A stretch of 64,000 bases of DNA from Blastocatellia bacterium UBA7656 (GTDB lineage Bacteria; Acidobacteriota; Blastocatellia; UBA7656): positions 62,001 through 126,000 of the forward strand of contig DLHY01000030.1 in assembly GCA_002483445.1 (NCBI GenBank). The letters are read 5' to 3'. Below are positions 1 through 9,076 of the stretch, in pieces. The position numbers and the translations under genes were made by a program. The first letter of the stretch is position 1. Each line of letters begins with the position of its first letter. The notes beneath the pieces are model-generated. The model saw only the letters and a program-made list of their open reading frames with translations, ran no database searches and was not told the DNA's origin.

Positions 1-928
1 TGTCGAGTCGCAGATTCTCCTTGTCGAGGAGTCGCATCACGACCTTTTCGCCGAATATGGTCGGAAGGGTCGAGACGCGGAAATCTATCTCGCGCGAGCG
101 CCCGTCGAGTTTGACTCTCAGTTTGATTCTCCCGTCCTGCGGAAGTCGCTTTTCGGCGATGTCCAGTCGGGCCATGATTTTGAGTCGCGAGGTAAGCGCG
201 TCGCGCATCTTGAATGGCGGGTTCATTATGTTGTAAAGCACGCCGTCCATGCGGAAGCGGACGCGGAGTTCTTTTTCATAAGGCTCGACGTGAATATCGG
301 AAGCTCCGCGACGGAGAGCATCGACCATGAAGACGTTGACCAGTTTGACGACAGGCGCGTCATCGGCCATCTTCTCCAGATTTTCGAGGTCGATTTCTTC
401 CTCTTCTATCAGATCGAAAGCAGCCGCATCATCCGAGTATTCGTCGGCGGCAGTGCTTTCGGCCACAAGGTCTTCGACCACGCGGGCAAGTTCCAGTTCG
501 CGCGAGGTGCCGTAATGTTTTTTGATCGCGTTCTCGAGAGCCGTCTCGCTTACGACTACAGGCTCGACCTGAAGCCCGGTCATGAATTTTATGTCGTCTA
601 TGGCGAAGACGTTCGTCGGATCGACCATCGCCAGAGTGAGCGTCGCTCCGATTCTCGACAGTGGAAGGACTGAATACCGCTCGGCTGTCTCCTGAGGAAC
701 CAGCGCGACCGCCGTCGGATCGACCTCGAAGAGATCGAGGTTGACCGAAGGAACCCCGTACTGCCGACTGAGAACAGAGGTTACTTCTTCGTCACTCAGC
801 ATACCGAGTCTCACGAGCGTCGAAGCCAGTCGCCCGCCGTTGACTCTCTGGTAGTCCAGCGCCTCCTTGAGTTGCTGCGGAGTGATGAGGTTTTCTTTAA
901 GAAGAGTCTCGCCCAGTTTCGCCGACAT
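1..928 (-). CDS. pilB: Type IV pilus assembly / type II secretion ATPase PilB (GspE family), 5' part only
   Basis: The reading frame starts at an ATG at 926-928 and stays open to the window edge, giving about 309 residues of the N-terminal half. The protein begins with an MshEN (GspE_N) domain: a start such as MSAKLGETLLKENL, then the typical VRLGMLSDEEV and YGVPSVNLDL stretches. From about residue 200 it enters the secretion-ATPase region, with ASDIHVEPYEKELRVRFRMDG and RLPQDGRIKL. The Walker A and B motifs lie beyond the window. The family hydrolyses ATP at the inner membrane to polymerise pilins or drive type II secretion. Because the fragment has the MshEN domain, PilB is more likely than PilT; GspE remains possible. 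Confidence 0.9.
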   Translation of the reverse strand, partial: MSAKLGETLLKENLITPQQLKEALDYQRVNGGRLASTLVRLGMLSDEEVTSVLSRQYGVPSVNLDLFEVDPTAVALVPQETAERYSVLPLSRIGATLTLAMVDPTNVFAIDDIKFMTGLQVEPVVVSETALENAIKKHYGTSRELELARVVEDLVAESTAADEYSDDAAAFDLIEEEEIDLENLEKMADDAPVVKLVNVFMVDALRRGASDIHVEPYEKELRVRFRMDGVLYNIMNPPFKMRDALTSRLKIMARLDIAEKRLPQDGRIKLRVKLDGRSREIDFRVSTLPTIFGEKVVMRLLDKENLRLD

Positions 929-1349
929 AATTAAACAGGATTTCCGCCTCGCTGTCTGAGTCGAACCGGGCAAAACGCGCCCGATAGAGCTATAGACAGG
1001 GAGCTAAAAGAACCGCAACCTTTTCACTCTCGACCGAAAAGTAGAGAGCGGATTTGGGAGAAACAACCGGGGGAATCACGACAAAATGAAAGGGCAATCG
1101 CAGGGGCAGGCTAAAGCGACAAGACCGGGGATTCTTCTCTATCAACGAGCATCGCTTTGAATTGGGTTTCCGACTCAAAGCCTTCTACCTTGTAACATCA
1201 GTCCACATGCATGTCAATAATAAAGTTCCCCCGCAAACGCCCTCTGATGGCTCAATATAGCCGCCTCGCGACACCCGACCTGCTCTTGCCTGACAGGGCG
1301 CGGCGCGTGATCGAGAGGAGCGCGAATTTTATAGCTTTTTCGGATCGAA
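929..1349. other. Intergenic spacer without recognised gene
   Basis: This 421-bp gap lies between the pilB-like gene and the hydrolase gene, both on the minus strand. No convincing ORF, RNA or repeat was seen; the short ORFs in it have no recognisable protein features. It should hold the promoter of the pilB-like gene, but no good -35/-10 pair could be assigned by eye. Confidence 0.5.
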
Positions 1350-2072
1350 TCAACGGCCCGCGCGAGCGAAATGAGAGGCGATCCATTCGCCTATTTTTTC
1401 CTTGTGAGCGGTGAGGCGATGGTCTCCGTCTTTGACTAAAATCACATCGATTTCAGACGATATGGCGCGGCCCGCAAAACTCAAGGCGTGAAGGTAACTG
1501 ATCGCGTCGTCGCGCATCCCGTGAATGATAAGCGCGGGCGTGGAAAACCTTTGGGCAAGCTGAGAGAGCGAATAGCGCCGCCAGTCCTCGACCAGTTGGT
1601 AGCCGAGTTCCGTCGTGCCATACTGGTTTGTGAACTTCATCAGTCCGTTCTTCTTCCATTCGCTCAAACGATTCTGCCCGATCTGATCGACGAGCAGATT
1701 GACGAAATTGAACGCGGGCGCGATGAACGCGCACGAGGCTATACGGTCAGGGTTCGTCGCCGCATACCACGCCGCGGCGCACGCGCCCATGCTCGACCCG
1801 ATGAGCGAGACGCGGCGGTACTCGGCGGAGAGCGGAGTTATCACCTCCGCACAGTCTTCGAGCAGGCGGCTCACGGTCAAATCCTTCTTCGAGCCTTCCG
1901 ATTTTCCGTGACCGCGAAAATCGAACGTCACGAAAGCAAATCCTGCTTTCGTCAATCGGTCGCCGAGCGAGGTCGCCTTCTCTCCCGTCTGATCCGAACC
2001 GAATCCGTGAAGAAACACCGCGACCCGTTCGGTCGGCTTTCGTGGACGGTGATGGGTGACGCTCAGTTTCAT
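1350..2072 (-). CDS. Alpha/beta hydrolase (serine hydrolase)
   Basis: A 240-aa alpha/beta-hydrolase-fold protein without signal peptide. The oxyanion-hole HGFG is at residues 22-25, the nucleophile elbow GSSMG at 92-96 (Ser94), the likely acid is Asp188 or Asp189 in HGMRDD, and the catalytic His is His218 in DGDH. The DFRGHGKSEG stretch near residue 51 is typical of lysophospholipase/esterase-type members. The substrate cannot be told from sequence. It stands alone, divergent from the blaI-type gene to its right. Confidence 0.85.
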   Translation of the reverse strand: MKLSVTHHRPRKPTERVAVFLHGFGSDQTGEKATSLGDRLTKAGFAFVTFDFRGHGKSEGSKKDLTVSRLLEDCAEVITPLSAEYRRVSLIGSSMGACAAAWYAATNPDRIASCAFIAPAFNFVNLLVDQIGQNRLSEWKKNGLMKFTNQYGTTELGYQLVEDWRRYSLSQLAQRFSTPALIIHGMRDDAISYLHALSFAGRAISSEIDVILVKDGDHRLTAHKEKIGEWIASHFARAGR

Positions 2073-2122
2073 CGCCTCTCGATCTTAGACACCCCCCGGC
2101 GCGGCGTCAAAGAATTTTATGC

Positions 2123-2170
2123 TTGACCTGCCTCCGACACTTGTAGTAGAGTCAGCCTCATCTGTAGTAG
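2123..2170 (+). promoter_or_regulatory. Promoter with BlaI/MecI-type half-site repeats
   Basis: A -35-like TTGACC (2123-2128) lies 18 nt before a -10-like TAGAGT (2147-2152). Two direct copies of TGTAGTAG occur at 2142-2149 and 2163-2170, 21 bp apart, i.e. two helical turns. BlaI/MecI operators are built on TACA/TGTA half-sites, so the repeats are a likely autoregulatory operator covering the -10 and early transcribed region. The assignment is inference from motif and position. Confidence 0.5.
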
Positions 2171-2185
2171 CTCAGAAACGGAGAG

Positions 2186-2593
2186 ATGATCGTGGCAAAA
2201 AAAAAGGGGATAAAGCTGACCAGGTTCGAGATGGAGGTGATGGATGCGTTGTGGGAGTTGGGCAGCGCGTCGGTCAGAGAGATTCAGGAGCGGCTGCCTG
2301 AGCGCAAGCGACCTGCCTACACGACCGTGCAGACGATAGTGCGAAGGCTTGAAGAAAAGGGGGCCGTCCGTCAGGTAAAAAAAATCGGCAACGCATTCAT
2401 ATTCGAACCTGCGGTCACGCGCAAAGCGGCTCATCATCGTTTGATCGATGATCTGCTCGAATTGTTCGGAGGCTCGGCCCGCCCTCTGATGGCGCACCTG
2501 GCGGAAGCAGGCAAGCTCGATCTTGAAGATGTGCGCGAGTTGGAGAAGATGCTGGCCGAATCTCAGGAATCGAAAGGCAGATCGCGCAAGTAG
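2186..2593 (+). CDS. BlaI/MecI/CopY-family transcriptional repressor
   Basis: A 135-aa winged-helix repressor. The opening LTRFEMEVMDALWELG and the recognition region AYTTVQTIVRRLEEKG (about residues 44-59) are family hallmarks; the C-terminal half is the helical dimerisation domain. BlaI-type repressors are cleaved or released after signalling by an M56 protease, and such a protease is encoded 19 bp downstream, so the two form a regulator/protease operon. Direct TGTAGTAG repeats just upstream suggest self-repression. No beta-lactamase gene is nearby, so the signal is unknown. Confidence 0.9.
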   Translation: MIVAKKKGIKLTRFEMEVMDALWELGSASVREIQERLPERKRPAYTTVQTIVRRLEEKGAVRQVKKIGNAFIFEPAVTRKAAHHRLIDDLLELFGGSARPLMAHLAEAGKLDLEDVRELEKMLAESQESKGRSRK

Positions 2594-2612
2594 CGTCGAG
2601 AAGGAGAAGAAT

Positions 2613-4619
2613 ATGACTTTTCACGAATGGCTTGCAGATGTGTCGAGCCGCCTGTGGCCTTTGCTTGCGAATCATCTATGGCAGGCTACGCTCTTTTGCG
2701 CGGTGGCGTTCGCGGCGATTCTTCTGCTGCGAAGAGGGTCGGCGCGGGCGCGCTACTGGGTGTGGCTGATCGCGTCGCTCAAATTCGTTCTGCCGTCGGT
2801 TCTTGTGATCGCGGCAATCGAGCGTCTCGGCATGGATTTGAGTTCCTTCAATCCGCAATCCGCCATTGTCGCTGATTCATCGAGTCAAATCGCCATATTC
2901 AACATAGCCGACACATCCCTAAGCCCTCAGCTTTCGCGCGTTCACAGCGAATTTTATTGCGCGCTCACTTTTATCTGGCTTGCGGGCTTTCTTTTTTTCA
3001 TCGGGCGATGGTGCTGGAAGCGGCTGGAATTTTCACGCGCTTTGAGTGCCGGAAGAGTCGCCTTCTCAGGCCGCGAGGCAGAATCGTTGCGCCGCGTCAG
3101 TTCGTGGCTCGGCACAAAGCGCGACATCAGGCTCATACTTGCACGAGGGATAATCGAGCCGGGCGCGTGGCGCATATTTCGCCCGGTCATCGTTTTGCCC
3201 GAAGACATCTCAGCGCATCTATCCGAAGCCGAGCTTGAGTCAGTGATTATGCATGAACTTATTCATATCGAGCGGAGAGACAATCTCATCGGCACTCTTC
3301 AAATGATCCTCTGCTCTATTTTTTGGTTCCACCCACTTGTCTGGCTTATTGATCGCTGGACGCTGGCCGAAAGCGAGCGGGCCTGCGATGAGAAGGTGTG
3401 CGAGCTTGGCTCGGACAGCACGGTTTATGCGGCAAGCCTGTTGAAGGTTTTGCAGTTCTGCATAGGTTTGAGAATGGCCGGTATATCGAGCGCCGCCGGT
3501 TCGAATCTGAAAAGGAGGATAGAGCAAATCATGGATAACAAGATCGAAAGAAGATCGTCCTGGCGCAGTCATGCTTTGATCGCGACAGCGGCGCTGGCAG
3601 TGATAACTTTCACTCTGGTTACCGGAGCGTTGAGCCGCGACAGGGTTTTTGCCGTACAGAAGACCAAATCCCGCGCTGCTTCAAAAGGAGTGCCGGGTGG
3701 TGTGCCGGGCGGCGTTCCGGGCGGTGTAGTTGGGGGCGTTCCGGGCGGAGTGCCGGGAGGTGTGCCGGGAGGTGTGCCCGGCGGTGTTGGCGATGACGAA
3801 GTTCTGACGGATTTGGGCGCGCAGTCTTCCGGGCAGAAGGTTTGGGATCTGGAGGAAGAGTTCCGCAAAGCGAATGAAATCTCGCTCCGTTACGACAACA
3901 GTGAGAACCCGCCCGTCATCATCAACGACGTGAGAATCAAAGCGGTCAAACGCGAAGGCGTTTATGAAAGGAGAGGTGATCGATGGGAGCGTCGAGGAGA
4001 TCGTTATGCTTTCCGGTTGACCGTCTCACTTCTCAACAACTCGAACCATCGCGCCATAGGGATTGTCATAGAACTGCAAGATGAAAAGGGCATAGGTCTA
4101 ACGCTCTACGAAAAGATACCGACGGCCATTGAGTCAGGCGCTACCCACAAATACACGCTTGAGCAAGTGGATTCTCCCCGCTCTTCCGGGCCGCCCTCAG
4201 CAAGAAATTTATTTTCTCTGATGGATGATCCATCGTCTCTCGCGGTGAAGGTTGTGGGGGTGCTGTTCGACAACAAATACAGTTGGGGCATGGTTCCGCC
4301 GCCTCCTCCTCCCCCGCCGCCGCCTGATTCGCCCAACGTCATTCGCAAATCAGGCAGCGTGATTCAGGGAGAAGCCATCCATCAGGTGACGCCCGTTTAT
4401 CCGCCTCTGGCGCGAGCCGCGCAGATAACCGGCTCGGTCGTCGTCGAAGTAGCAATCGATGAGGAAGGAAATGTTATCACCGCGCGCGCCTTATCGGGCC
4501 ATCCTCTCTTGAAGGACTCAGCCGTTGATGCCGCGCGTCAGTGGAAATTCACTCCCACCACTCTTGAGGGAAAAGCGGTCAAAGTCATTAGCTCTCTGAC
4601 CTTCAATTTCGCTCCGTAA
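2613..4619 (+). CDS. BlaR1-type M56 metallopeptidase fused to TonB C-terminal domain
   Basis: The 668-aa protein is read from the ATG at 2613 after an AAGGAG site at 2601-2606; an upstream in-frame start overlaps blaI and is unlikely. N-terminal membrane segments (about 22-40, 50-68, 116-130) precede the M56 zinc protease domain with HELIH at 214-218. A further membrane helix lies near 322-340. Then come a Gly-Val-Pro repeat (about 359-392), a soluble domain of unknown type, a run of ten prolines, and a TonB C-terminal domain over the last ~75 residues (VTPVYPPLARAA, then GSVVVEVAIDEEGNV). It has no penicillin-binding sensor domain. It is probably the sensor/protease partner of the upstream repressor. 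M56-TonB fusions are common in Acidobacteriota; the repetitive linkers are notable. Confidence 0.88.
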   Translation: MTFHEWLADVSSRLWPLLANHLWQATLFCAVAFAAILLLRRGSARARYWVWLIASLKFVLPSVLVIAAIERLGMDLSSFNPQSAIVADSSSQIAIFNIADTSLSPQLSRVHSEFYCALTFIWLAGFLFFIGRWCWKRLEFSRALSAGRVAFSGREAESLRRVSSWLGTKRDIRLILARGIIEPGAWRIFRPVIVLPEDISAHLSEAELESVIMHELIHIERRDNLIGTLQMILCSIFWFHPLVWLIDRWTLAESERACDEKVCELGSDSTVYAASLLKVLQFCIGLRMAGISSAAGSNLKRRIEQIMDNKIERRSSWRSHALIATAALAVITFTLVTGALSRDRVFAVQKTKSRAASKGVPGGVPGGVPGGVVGGVPGGVPGGVPGGVPGGVGDDEVLTDLGAQSSGQKVWDLEEEFRKANEISLRYDNSENPPVIINDVRIKAVKREGVYERRGDRWERRGDRYAFRLTVSLLNNSNHRAIGIVIELQDEKGIGLTLYEKIPTAIESGATHKYTLEQVDSPRSSGPPSARNLFSLMDDPSSLAVKVVGVLFDNKYSWGMVPPPPPPPPPPDSPNVIRKSGSVIQGEAIHQVTPVYPPLARAAQITGSVVVEVAIDEEGNVITARALSGHPLLKDSAVDAARQWKFTPTTLEGKAVKVISSLTFNFAP

Positions 4620-4626
4620 GATTGCG

Positions 4627-4690
4627 AGTCGAGAGTCAGTCGGTGTCCCGTCGAGCGGCAAAAGCTCCAATCCCTGACTCTCGACTTTTT
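4627..4690. terminator. Bidirectional terminator between convergent genes
   Basis: A perfect 13-bp inverted repeat (AGTCGAGAGTCAG at 4627-4639, CTGACTCTCGACT at 4674-4686) is followed by a T run to 4690. It lies between the stop codons of the M56 gene and the DUF5916 gene. The loop is 34 nt. The left arm has the seven-base rhythm seen in other spacers of this window. Confidence 0.7.
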
Positions 4691-7146
4691 CAAAAACTCC
4701 GCCGGATCAGATAAGACATCTTGATGAAAAAGACGCGGCCATTGCGGTGAAAGCCTCGTTCCAAATGAGAGGTGAACGGATTGAAGCCGTTGTAATTGAG
4801 GTCGTCGTTGTAGCCCGCATAAAAAGCGGTTCCGGGATTGGGAGTCCAGCCAAAGAGCATCTGCCCGCGCACACTGCTTGAAAGCGTGTCGTAATCCACG
4901 CGAGCGCGAGCGAACGCAAACCGCGTGAACTGATAAGTCGTCGTCGTCGAATAAATATTCGACACGAACACCACACGATCCGTATCGCGGCGGTGAAGTG
5001 TGTTTCTCGAATATCTCAGGGACGTGTTCAAATCCTTACTCAGCTTGTAAGAGATTCCCGCCCCAAAATCCGTCGAATCAGCCGCGCCGGGATCGAGCGG
5101 CGCGTCCGAGTTGATAAGCCCAACGGGGCTGACTCTCGGATAGCGAGGCCCCGCGCCGAAGTCGAAATCGAATACTTTCCATGCGCGGCTCATATTGACC
5201 GACATCTCCAGTTTGTCGGTCGGATTCGTTTCAAACCAGAAAAAGGTCGATGTCCACGGGCTTGATCGCTCCGAGTCGCCGAAAAACGCTCCCGCCTGCC
5301 TCGCGTTGCGACGCGCGCCGAACTCTTCTTCGAATATCCTCTGATAACCGCGCGCCACGCCCCCGCCCATCCCCGTGTTGTGGGCAAGTCTCACTCCGCC
5401 CGATCCTTCCATCGCAAGGTCAGTCATCCTTCCCTGCCAGTCGAAGTTGGTATTTGTGAAGCTGAACACCCGCCACGAAATCAGTTTCGCTTTCGGTTTC
5501 GGATCGGTGTTGTATCGAACGAACCAGCCATAGGAATTCGTGTTCGTGCGCGGCGTAAATCCCACGTCCGCGCGATAGTCCTCAGTCCTCCCCGACCCGC
5601 GCAGGTTGTAACCGAAGTTTCGCCCCCCCTTGTCGAAATTCCAGGTGTAGGCGAAACCGTTGCCAGTTCTGTAAACACCTTCTCCCCCTTCAGGGTCGAA
5701 GAAAAATCTGCGCGATGTCGTCCCGATAGCCTGAAAAGACAGAGTCGTCTGTTGATCGAGTTTGAAGCGTCCATCTATTCCGCCAAGCTGATTGTGCCGT
5801 TCGATGAAGTTATAACTCGTCGCTATCATTCCGAGAGAAGATTCTTTTCCCACATCGCGCTTGAGGCGAAGGATTCCGATGTAAGCATTCTTGTCGATGA
5901 ACTTCGCTATATCGGGAAACAGATCGGGGTCGTTGATTTCCTCTTCGCTGAACTGGCCCGGCGCGTTGTCGGAAGCCAGAAGCAGGCCGAAAGAATTCCG
6001 TCCCTGCTTGCCGGTGAGTTTTACGGCGTAATCGGGATCGATTATCGTGCGCGTGTGTACGGCCTGAACAGGCGTTCTGAAAATATCTATGCCTTCGAGG
6101 AAAAACGGTCGCTTCTCTCCGAAGAAGATGGGGAAACGCTGATTGGCAAGCACTACGGGAGCGTCTGCTTCGACCTGCGCGAAATCGGGATTGGCCGCAA
6201 AGTCGAGCGTGAGGTTGGGCGTGATGCCGAATTTGATCGATATGCCGGGATCGATTCTCACGGGGCTGTTGACGAACCTTCCCGGATCGATGAGAGACGA
6301 AGGAGAGTTGGAGGGAAGAGTCGCAACCCTTCTTCCTGACTCGGAAAAAGTGATGGTCGGAATTATTTCAAGCGAGCGTTCGACGGCTATGCCTTCAAGC
6401 CCCGTGATGTGGCCCGCCTGATTGAGAAGTCCTGTTTTATCTCTTGATAGGGGCATCCACGAATTGTTTTCGTTATCGAGCCTTGTTATGCGGCGGAAAG
6501 CGTGAACGCCCCAGAGCTTTCCCGCCCCTGCTTCGTATCTGAGGGATTTGAATGGGATGGCGACTTCCACCGTGTAGCCGTCGTCGGCAAGAACGCCTTT
6601 CGATTCCATAATGATGTCGACGCTGTAGTCTTCGCCCGCGCCTTCTGTCCTTATTCCGTCCGCCTGAATGCCGAAAGGATTGAAAGCCAGCACGTAAGCC
6701 TTTCGCTTATCGTTGAAGGTGTCGAGCATTATCTGAACGGTGTCATCCGAAAATATATCGTCGCGGGCGGCGACCGTCGCGCGCACTTTCTCTGCTTCGT
6801 CCCTGGCGCGAAAGGCGAGGTAGAGCGTGCGGCTGTCGAAAGCGATCAGTATTTCGGTCTGGTGCGAAGGCGCGATGTTGTCTCCCGGATGTGTTTGATA
6901 GAAGTCTTTCAGAACGGCGGCTGATTTCCACACTTCGTCATCGAGTTTGCCATCGATGACCGGGGCATTGACGGTGAGCGGCAGGCGAACGGGTTGAGCT
7001 TTTTCGGGCGAGAGCGAAACGGCGGAAGCTTTCGCAGAAGAAGGCGATCCTGATGGAGAAGAACTTATCTTCTGAGCGCGGGCGGGAGCCGCTATCACAA
7101 GCAGCGCAAGCATAATCAGTAAAGGCATTATCAATCTCTTCTCCAT
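4690..7146 (-). CDS. DUF5916 domain outer-membrane protein with CBM9-like N-terminus
   Basis: The 818-aa protein is read from the ATG at 7144-7146, which gives a clean signal peptide (MEKRLIMPLLIMLALLVIAA, then ARAQ). A longer frame exists but begins with TTG. After the signal peptide there is a CBM9-like carbohydrate-binding domain (INAPVIDGKLDDEVW-like start, here VNAPVIDGKLDDEVW, about residues 60-230). The rest matches the DUF5916 beta-barrel type (FGEKRPFFLEG, RIDPGISIKFG, final SYLIRRSF). A C-terminal aromatic residue fits an outer-membrane barrel. Function in the family is unproven; a role in surface binding or transport of a polymer is an inference. Confidence 0.85.
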   Translation of the reverse strand: MEKRLIMPLLIMLALLVIAAPARAQKISSSPSGSPSSAKASAVSLSPEKAQPVRLPLTVNAPVIDGKLDDEVWKSAAVLKDFYQTHPGDNIAPSHQTEILIAFDSRTLYLAFRARDEAEKVRATVAARDDIFSDDTVQIMLDTFNDKRKAYVLAFNPFGIQADGIRTEGAGEDYSVDIIMESKGVLADDGYTVEVAIPFKSLRYEAGAGKLWGVHAFRRITRLDNENNSWMPLSRDKTGLLNQAGHITGLEGIAVERSLEIIPTITFSESGRRVATLPSNSPSSLIDPGRFVNSPVRIDPGISIKFGITPNLTLDFAANPDFAQVEADAPVVLANQRFPIFFGEKRPFFLEGIDIFRTPVQAVHTRTIIDPDYAVKLTGKQGRNSFGLLLASDNAPGQFSEEEINDPDLFPDIAKFIDKNAYIGILRLKRDVGKESSLGMIATSYNFIERHNQLGGIDGRFKLDQQTTLSFQAIGTTSRRFFFDPEGGEGVYRTGNGFAYTWNFDKGGRNFGYNLRGSGRTEDYRADVGFTPRTNTNSYGWFVRYNTDPKPKAKLISWRVFSFTNTNFDWQGRMTDLAMEGSGGVRLAHNTGMGGGVARGYQRIFEEEFGARRNARQAGAFFGDSERSSPWTSTFFWFETNPTDKLEMSVNMSRAWKVFDFDFGAGPRYPRVSPVGLINSDAPLDPGAADSTDFGAGISYKLSKDLNTSLRYSRNTLHRRDTDRVVFVSNIYSTTTTYQFTRFAFARARVDYDTLSSSVRGQMLFGWTPNPGTAFYAGYNDDLNYNGFNPFTSHLERGFHRNGRVFFIKMSYLIRRSF

Positions 7147-7359
7147 TTTCTTCGTAGAGATAATTCTTTTTCGTCTGCGGGAGCTTAGGTTGCTCAACCA
7201 TTAGACGAACAGCGGGGAGCTTTGTTCCGTCGATTCCGATTTTTTTCGCCGCGCACAGAAGCAGTCCAAAGAATTGGCGATGCGTTAATCACCAGCCTAA
7301 ACCGGCGAGGGCAACGAGAGCAATACAAACCTTCGCGCGCCTTCAGCACAAGATTCCAA

Positions 7360-9048
7360 TCACTCCCGATAAGCCATTATCGCCTCCATCGCCGGATCGC
7401 GATTGGCTTTGAACCATTCAAACGACGGCGGCGCGTAAATCTGCGGCGCTATCCACACCCGATAATCCATCGCAACGGAGTTCTGCCAGTAAAGATCGGA
7501 TATGCTCCCCTTCATCTTGCTGTAAGGCAGATTCATCGGGTTGGTCTCGCCGACGAAGTTGGGACTCGACCCCGTAGGTTCGCCCGCGAAAATCGCGTTG
7601 GTGTATCGCTCGATCTGCGCGGCCCCGCACATCGCGGCTGAAAAAGTATTTCTTCCGACGATGACGAAGAGTTTTCCCCGCTGATTGATCTTCTCGCATC
7701 GAATCAGCCCGCTGATTAGAGTCTGATTGAGAAACATGTTGCCTCCGTCGTTCCAGCGCATGTCGATCACGAGTCGCTCGACCGGATTGTCATCGATGAA
7801 CCCAAACAGCCGCTCCCAGAACGTCTTCAAGGGATCCTTGGGATCGTTGCGAACCACGTTGTACTGAAAGTAAACCGTCTTGGAATCCGGGAGGTACTCG
7901 AACCAATAAGGAGTGTTTCGGTTCTTGAGGTAGAGCGGTTCTGGGTTCGGCGCATTCTTTCGAGCCGTCACCCACGCGCCCTTCGCCGTGAGCACTTCAA
8001 GAGGGAGCGAAGCCGTGACCGGGAGCGAAACCGTTCGCACCTTGCCCGAGGCATCTTTGACCGTAAGCGGCAACTGATCGGGTTGCGGGATAAGCCCAAG
8101 TCCGTTGAGCATCTGCGGGTAAGCTATATACTGCGGCGCGATGAATTTCACCCACATCGAGTTGTCGTGGCTTATGATCTGTTCGAGCGATGCAATCACC
8201 CGGTCTACAGTGTGATCGCCTACGCGAATCACCTCGGCCCCGGCAAGGTCGCCGTAGCGTGGATCAATAGCCGTGATGAACAGCCCTTCGGTGAAAAGAT
8301 AAAACTGCACCATGACACCACGTCGCGCTAACTGGGCGTAAGAGGGGTAAATGCGCGTGTGACCATCGCCCGCCATACTCATTAACTTCATGAAGGCAAC
8401 TTCGATCTGATGATCGCCGAGTCGCGGAATATCATCGTTGAGCTTGCTGACGTAAGCTTCAAAATCCTGCTTCGAAACTTTCGCAAACAGGTTGTAATGA
8501 ATTCGCTTCAACTCCCGCGCAAGCAGCCACAAGTCGTAGCGCCATCCTTCGTCGCGCGTCATCTTGCTCGTATCGACGATGGCAGCGAGTCGTTTGAATC
8601 GCTCGTCATCGCGCAGAGAGGCGAAATCCTGTTCATCCTGCAAGCCTTTCAAATTGCGCAATCCCATATCAAGCGACCGCTCTATCCACTCAAGAGCGCG
8701 GTCTTTTTCACCCATTAGCACATGGCAGCGCGCAATGGAGTAAGTCCAGTTGGAAGGATTATCGACTCCCATCTCAATGAGCTTTTGATAAGCCGTGATC
8801 GCCCCGCGATAATCCTTTATGCGCAGTCGCGCCGACGCGAGTTGTTTCCAGTTCGATCCGAGATAAGGGTTCATCTCGACCGCTCGTTGCCAGAGCGCGG
8901 CGGCTTCGGCCCACTGCTGAGCGAACGTTTTAGCTTCGGCCTGTCGAAGAGTTTCCTGATAAGCGGGGATGCCTTTTTCCTGAGCCTGCGCAGTCGGGAA
9001 GAAAAGCAGTGAAGCGAGTACGAGGTTCAGCTTTTGAAATCGAATCAT
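7360..9048 (-). CDS. Secreted TPR + S41-like peptidase, paralogue 1
   Basis: A 562-aa protein with an N-terminal signal peptide ending near AQAQ, two to three TPR units (about residues 25-140), and a C-terminal S41/tail-specific-protease-like domain. The S41 part shows LVIDMRWNDGGN and, further on, VGRNTFSAAM, in which the serine occupies the position of the S41 nucleophile. The canonical S41 lysine could not be assigned with certainty, so activity is not proven. It sits 28 bp downstream of a second copy (9077-10765) in the same orientation; the pair is a tandem duplication. Confidence 0.8.
   Translation of the reverse strand: MIRFQKLNLVLASLLFFPTAQAQEKGIPAYQETLRQAEAKTFAQQWAEAAALWQRAVEMNPYLGSNWKQLASARLRIKDYRGAITAYQKLIEMGVDNPSNWTYSIARCHVLMGEKDRALEWIERSLDMGLRNLKGLQDEQDFASLRDDERFKRLAAIVDTSKMTRDEGWRYDLWLLARELKRIHYNLFAKVSKQDFEAYVSKLNDDIPRLGDHQIEVAFMKLMSMAGDGHTRIYPSYAQLARRGVMVQFYLFTEGLFITAIDPRYGDLAGAEVIRVGDHTVDRVIASLEQIISHDNSMWVKFIAPQYIAYPQMLNGLGLIPQPDQLPLTVKDASGKVRTVSLPVTASLPLEVLTAKGAWVTARKNAPNPEPLYLKNRNTPYWFEYLPDSKTVYFQYNVVRNDPKDPLKTFWERLFGFIDDNPVERLVIDMRWNDGGNMFLNQTLISGLIRCEKINQRGKLFVIVGRNTFSAAMCGAAQIERYTNAIFAGEPTGSSPNFVGETNPMNLPYSKMKGSISDLYWQNSVAMDYRVWIAPQIYAPPSFEWFKANRDPAMEAIMAYRE
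7370..7500. repeat. 131-bp identical tract shared by the two S41 paralogues (copy 1)
   Basis: By eye this segment is identical to 9087-9217, while flanking parts of the two genes differ at many positions. It encodes the last ~43 residues of the protein. It is best explained by recent gene conversion. Confidence 0.8.
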
Positions 9049-9076
9049 TCAGAGTGCCTTCGCTGGATCATACTAT

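Noticed and set aside
5380..6339. 319-aa plus-strand ORF opposite the DUF5916 gene
   Set aside because: Antisense shadow; the minus-strand frame has signal peptide, CBM9 and DUF5916 features.
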